The notes under the pieces were generated by a model. It worked only from the letters and a program-made list of their open reading frames with translations. It ran no database searches and had not been told where the DNA came from. DNA of 6,279 nt from Bacillota bacterium. Lineage in GTDB: Bacteria > Bacillota > Clostridia > Saccharofermentanales > UBA5734. Below are positions 5,647-6,279 of the stretch, one piece after another (position 1 is the stretch's first letter; every line of letters starts with the position of its first letter). The translations under genes were made by a program, and so were the position numbers. The DNA lies in NCBI GenBank assembly GCA_023438965.1, contig JAEXPB010000268.1:1-6279 (forward strand), given 5' to 3'.

Positions 5647-6279
5647 ATGCCCTCTTTCACGATTGCCGGAAAAAGCAAGGAAGACCTGGTTGTGATTGCC
5701 CAGTTATCAGGTTTGCTATCCGCGGAGGAAGCCGCCCGGTTAACCCGGACAGAACTGGCCAAACTATTGGAAAAGGAAAATCGCAAGGCTGAAGCATCGG
5801 CTTTGACCACGGCCATCCCGCCGGCTGCCGCAGACGAAACGGCCGGCGCGACAGTCCGCGGCAAACGCCCGACCCGGCCTAGGAAAGAACCGGCAGCACC
5901 AGCGCCAGCCGCAGTGGCCCCTGAACCGGCAGCACTGTCAGCAGTGGAGCCGGAAACGGTCCGCCCGGTCCGGATCCGTGCTGTCAAGGGCAAAAAGCCA
6001 GCCGCTGTTCCGGCGGACGCCACTGCTCCTGTCCAAATGACCATGCAGGAAGCGGAGCCGGATCAACCTGCCGTCGTGCCGGTTTCTGAGCCGACCCCGG
6101 TTGACCGGCCTGTTGCACGCGCTCGCGCCAGAAAAACCGTCCCGGCAGTGAAATCACTGCCAGTGACCGTTGAGCCGGCCGCCGCAGAGCCAGCTCAGCC
6201 GGAAATCGCCGCGGAACCGGCGCCATCAGCTCCGGCCGCCGCAGTGCCGGCTGCCGAAATAGACCTGCCGGTTCAGCCG
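5647..6279 (+). CDS. Partial gene: helical N-terminal domain plus Pro/Ala-rich linker, possibly Rho
   Basis: The frame is open from the ATG at 5647 to the window end (211 codons, no stop), so the C-terminal part is missing. The ATG has GAGGTGA (5636-5642) 4 bases upstream and a strong promoter further back. Residues 10-46 look like a small two-helix module, with DLVVIAQLSGLLSAEEAA then LTRTELAKLLEKENR. This resembles the Rho_N/SAP type found at the start of transcription terminator Rho. From about residue 48 on, the chain is low complexity, rich in Pro, Ala, Glu and Val, with basic clusters at 71-80 (RGKRPTRPRK), 106-117 and 154-169. Many Rho proteins carry such disordered, charged insertions between Rho_N and the RNA-binding core. 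There is no signal peptide or membrane helix. Alternatives are an IF-2-like N-terminal extension or another nucleic-acid-binding protein with a Pro/Ala linker. That the frame is coding is near certain; the Rho identity is inference at about 0.4. Confidence 0.8.
   Translation, partial: MPSFTIAGKSKEDLVVIAQLSGLLSAEEAARLTRTELAKLLEKENRKAEASALTTAIPPAAADETAGATVRGKRPTRPRKEPAAPAPAAVAPEPAALSAVEPETVRPVRIRAVKGKKPAAVPADATAPVQMTMQEAEPDQPAVVPVSEPTPVDRPVARARARKTVPAVKSLPVTVEPAAAEPAQPEIAAEPAPSAPAAAVPAAEIDLPVQP

Noticed and set aside
5598..6044. Minus-strand frame of 148 codons opposite the final gene
   Set aside because: Ala/Gly/Thr/Ser-rich translation is the mirror of the Pro/Ala/Glu-rich plus-strand gene, which has a strong promoter and ribosome binding site.

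Overview
The window suggests a bacterium with moderately high GC, most likely a member of the Bacillota (Clostridia-like). This is inferred from the mix of families, not from any marker RNA: an Mbl-like MreB, a DUF5317 membrane protein, a chromosomal TraX-family protein, and strong Shine-Dalgarno sequences of the GAGG/AGGTGA type. No rRNA, tRNA, CRISPR array, insertion sequence or phage gene is visible.

Left part (1-4129, all minus strand). Reading in the direction of transcription, the order is a TraX-family membrane protein (3299-4129), leucyl-tRNA synthetase leuS (762-3230), a DUF5317 membrane protein (69-746), and the first 15 codons of an unidentified gene that leaves the window at position 1. 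Gaps are 68, 15 and 22 bases. The last three genes look like one transcription unit. leuS may also have its own extended -10 promoter in the 68-base gap.

Centre (4130-4277). A compact divergent control region lies between the TraX gene and the MreB-family gene. Each direction has a good sigma-70-type promoter with a 17-base spacer, and the two -10 boxes overlap. A 6-8-6 palindrome covers the rightward -35 box and would also form the very start of the leftward transcript. A perfect 9-bp hairpin follows it in that leader.

Right part (4278-6279, plus strand). A complete MreB/Mbl-type actin gene (4278-5288) ends in a strong intrinsic terminator (5335-5366). A gene-free stretch of 358 bases follows. 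It holds that terminator, a near-consensus promoter (5459-5488), and a leader of about 150 bases with small hairpins next to the ribosome binding site. The last gene starts at 5647 and is still open at the window end. Its N-terminus resembles the small helical Rho_N/SAP type, followed by a long Pro/Ala/Glu-rich linker with spaced basic clusters. This fits the N-terminal extension of a transcription terminator Rho, but the core that would prove it lies outside the window.

The genes are mainly housekeeping (translation, cell shape, possibly transcription termination) plus two poorly understood membrane proteins. I see no convincing evidence of a new multi-gene system. The best leads are the overlapping divergent promoter region and the structured leader with the Pro/Ala-rich protein at the right edge.
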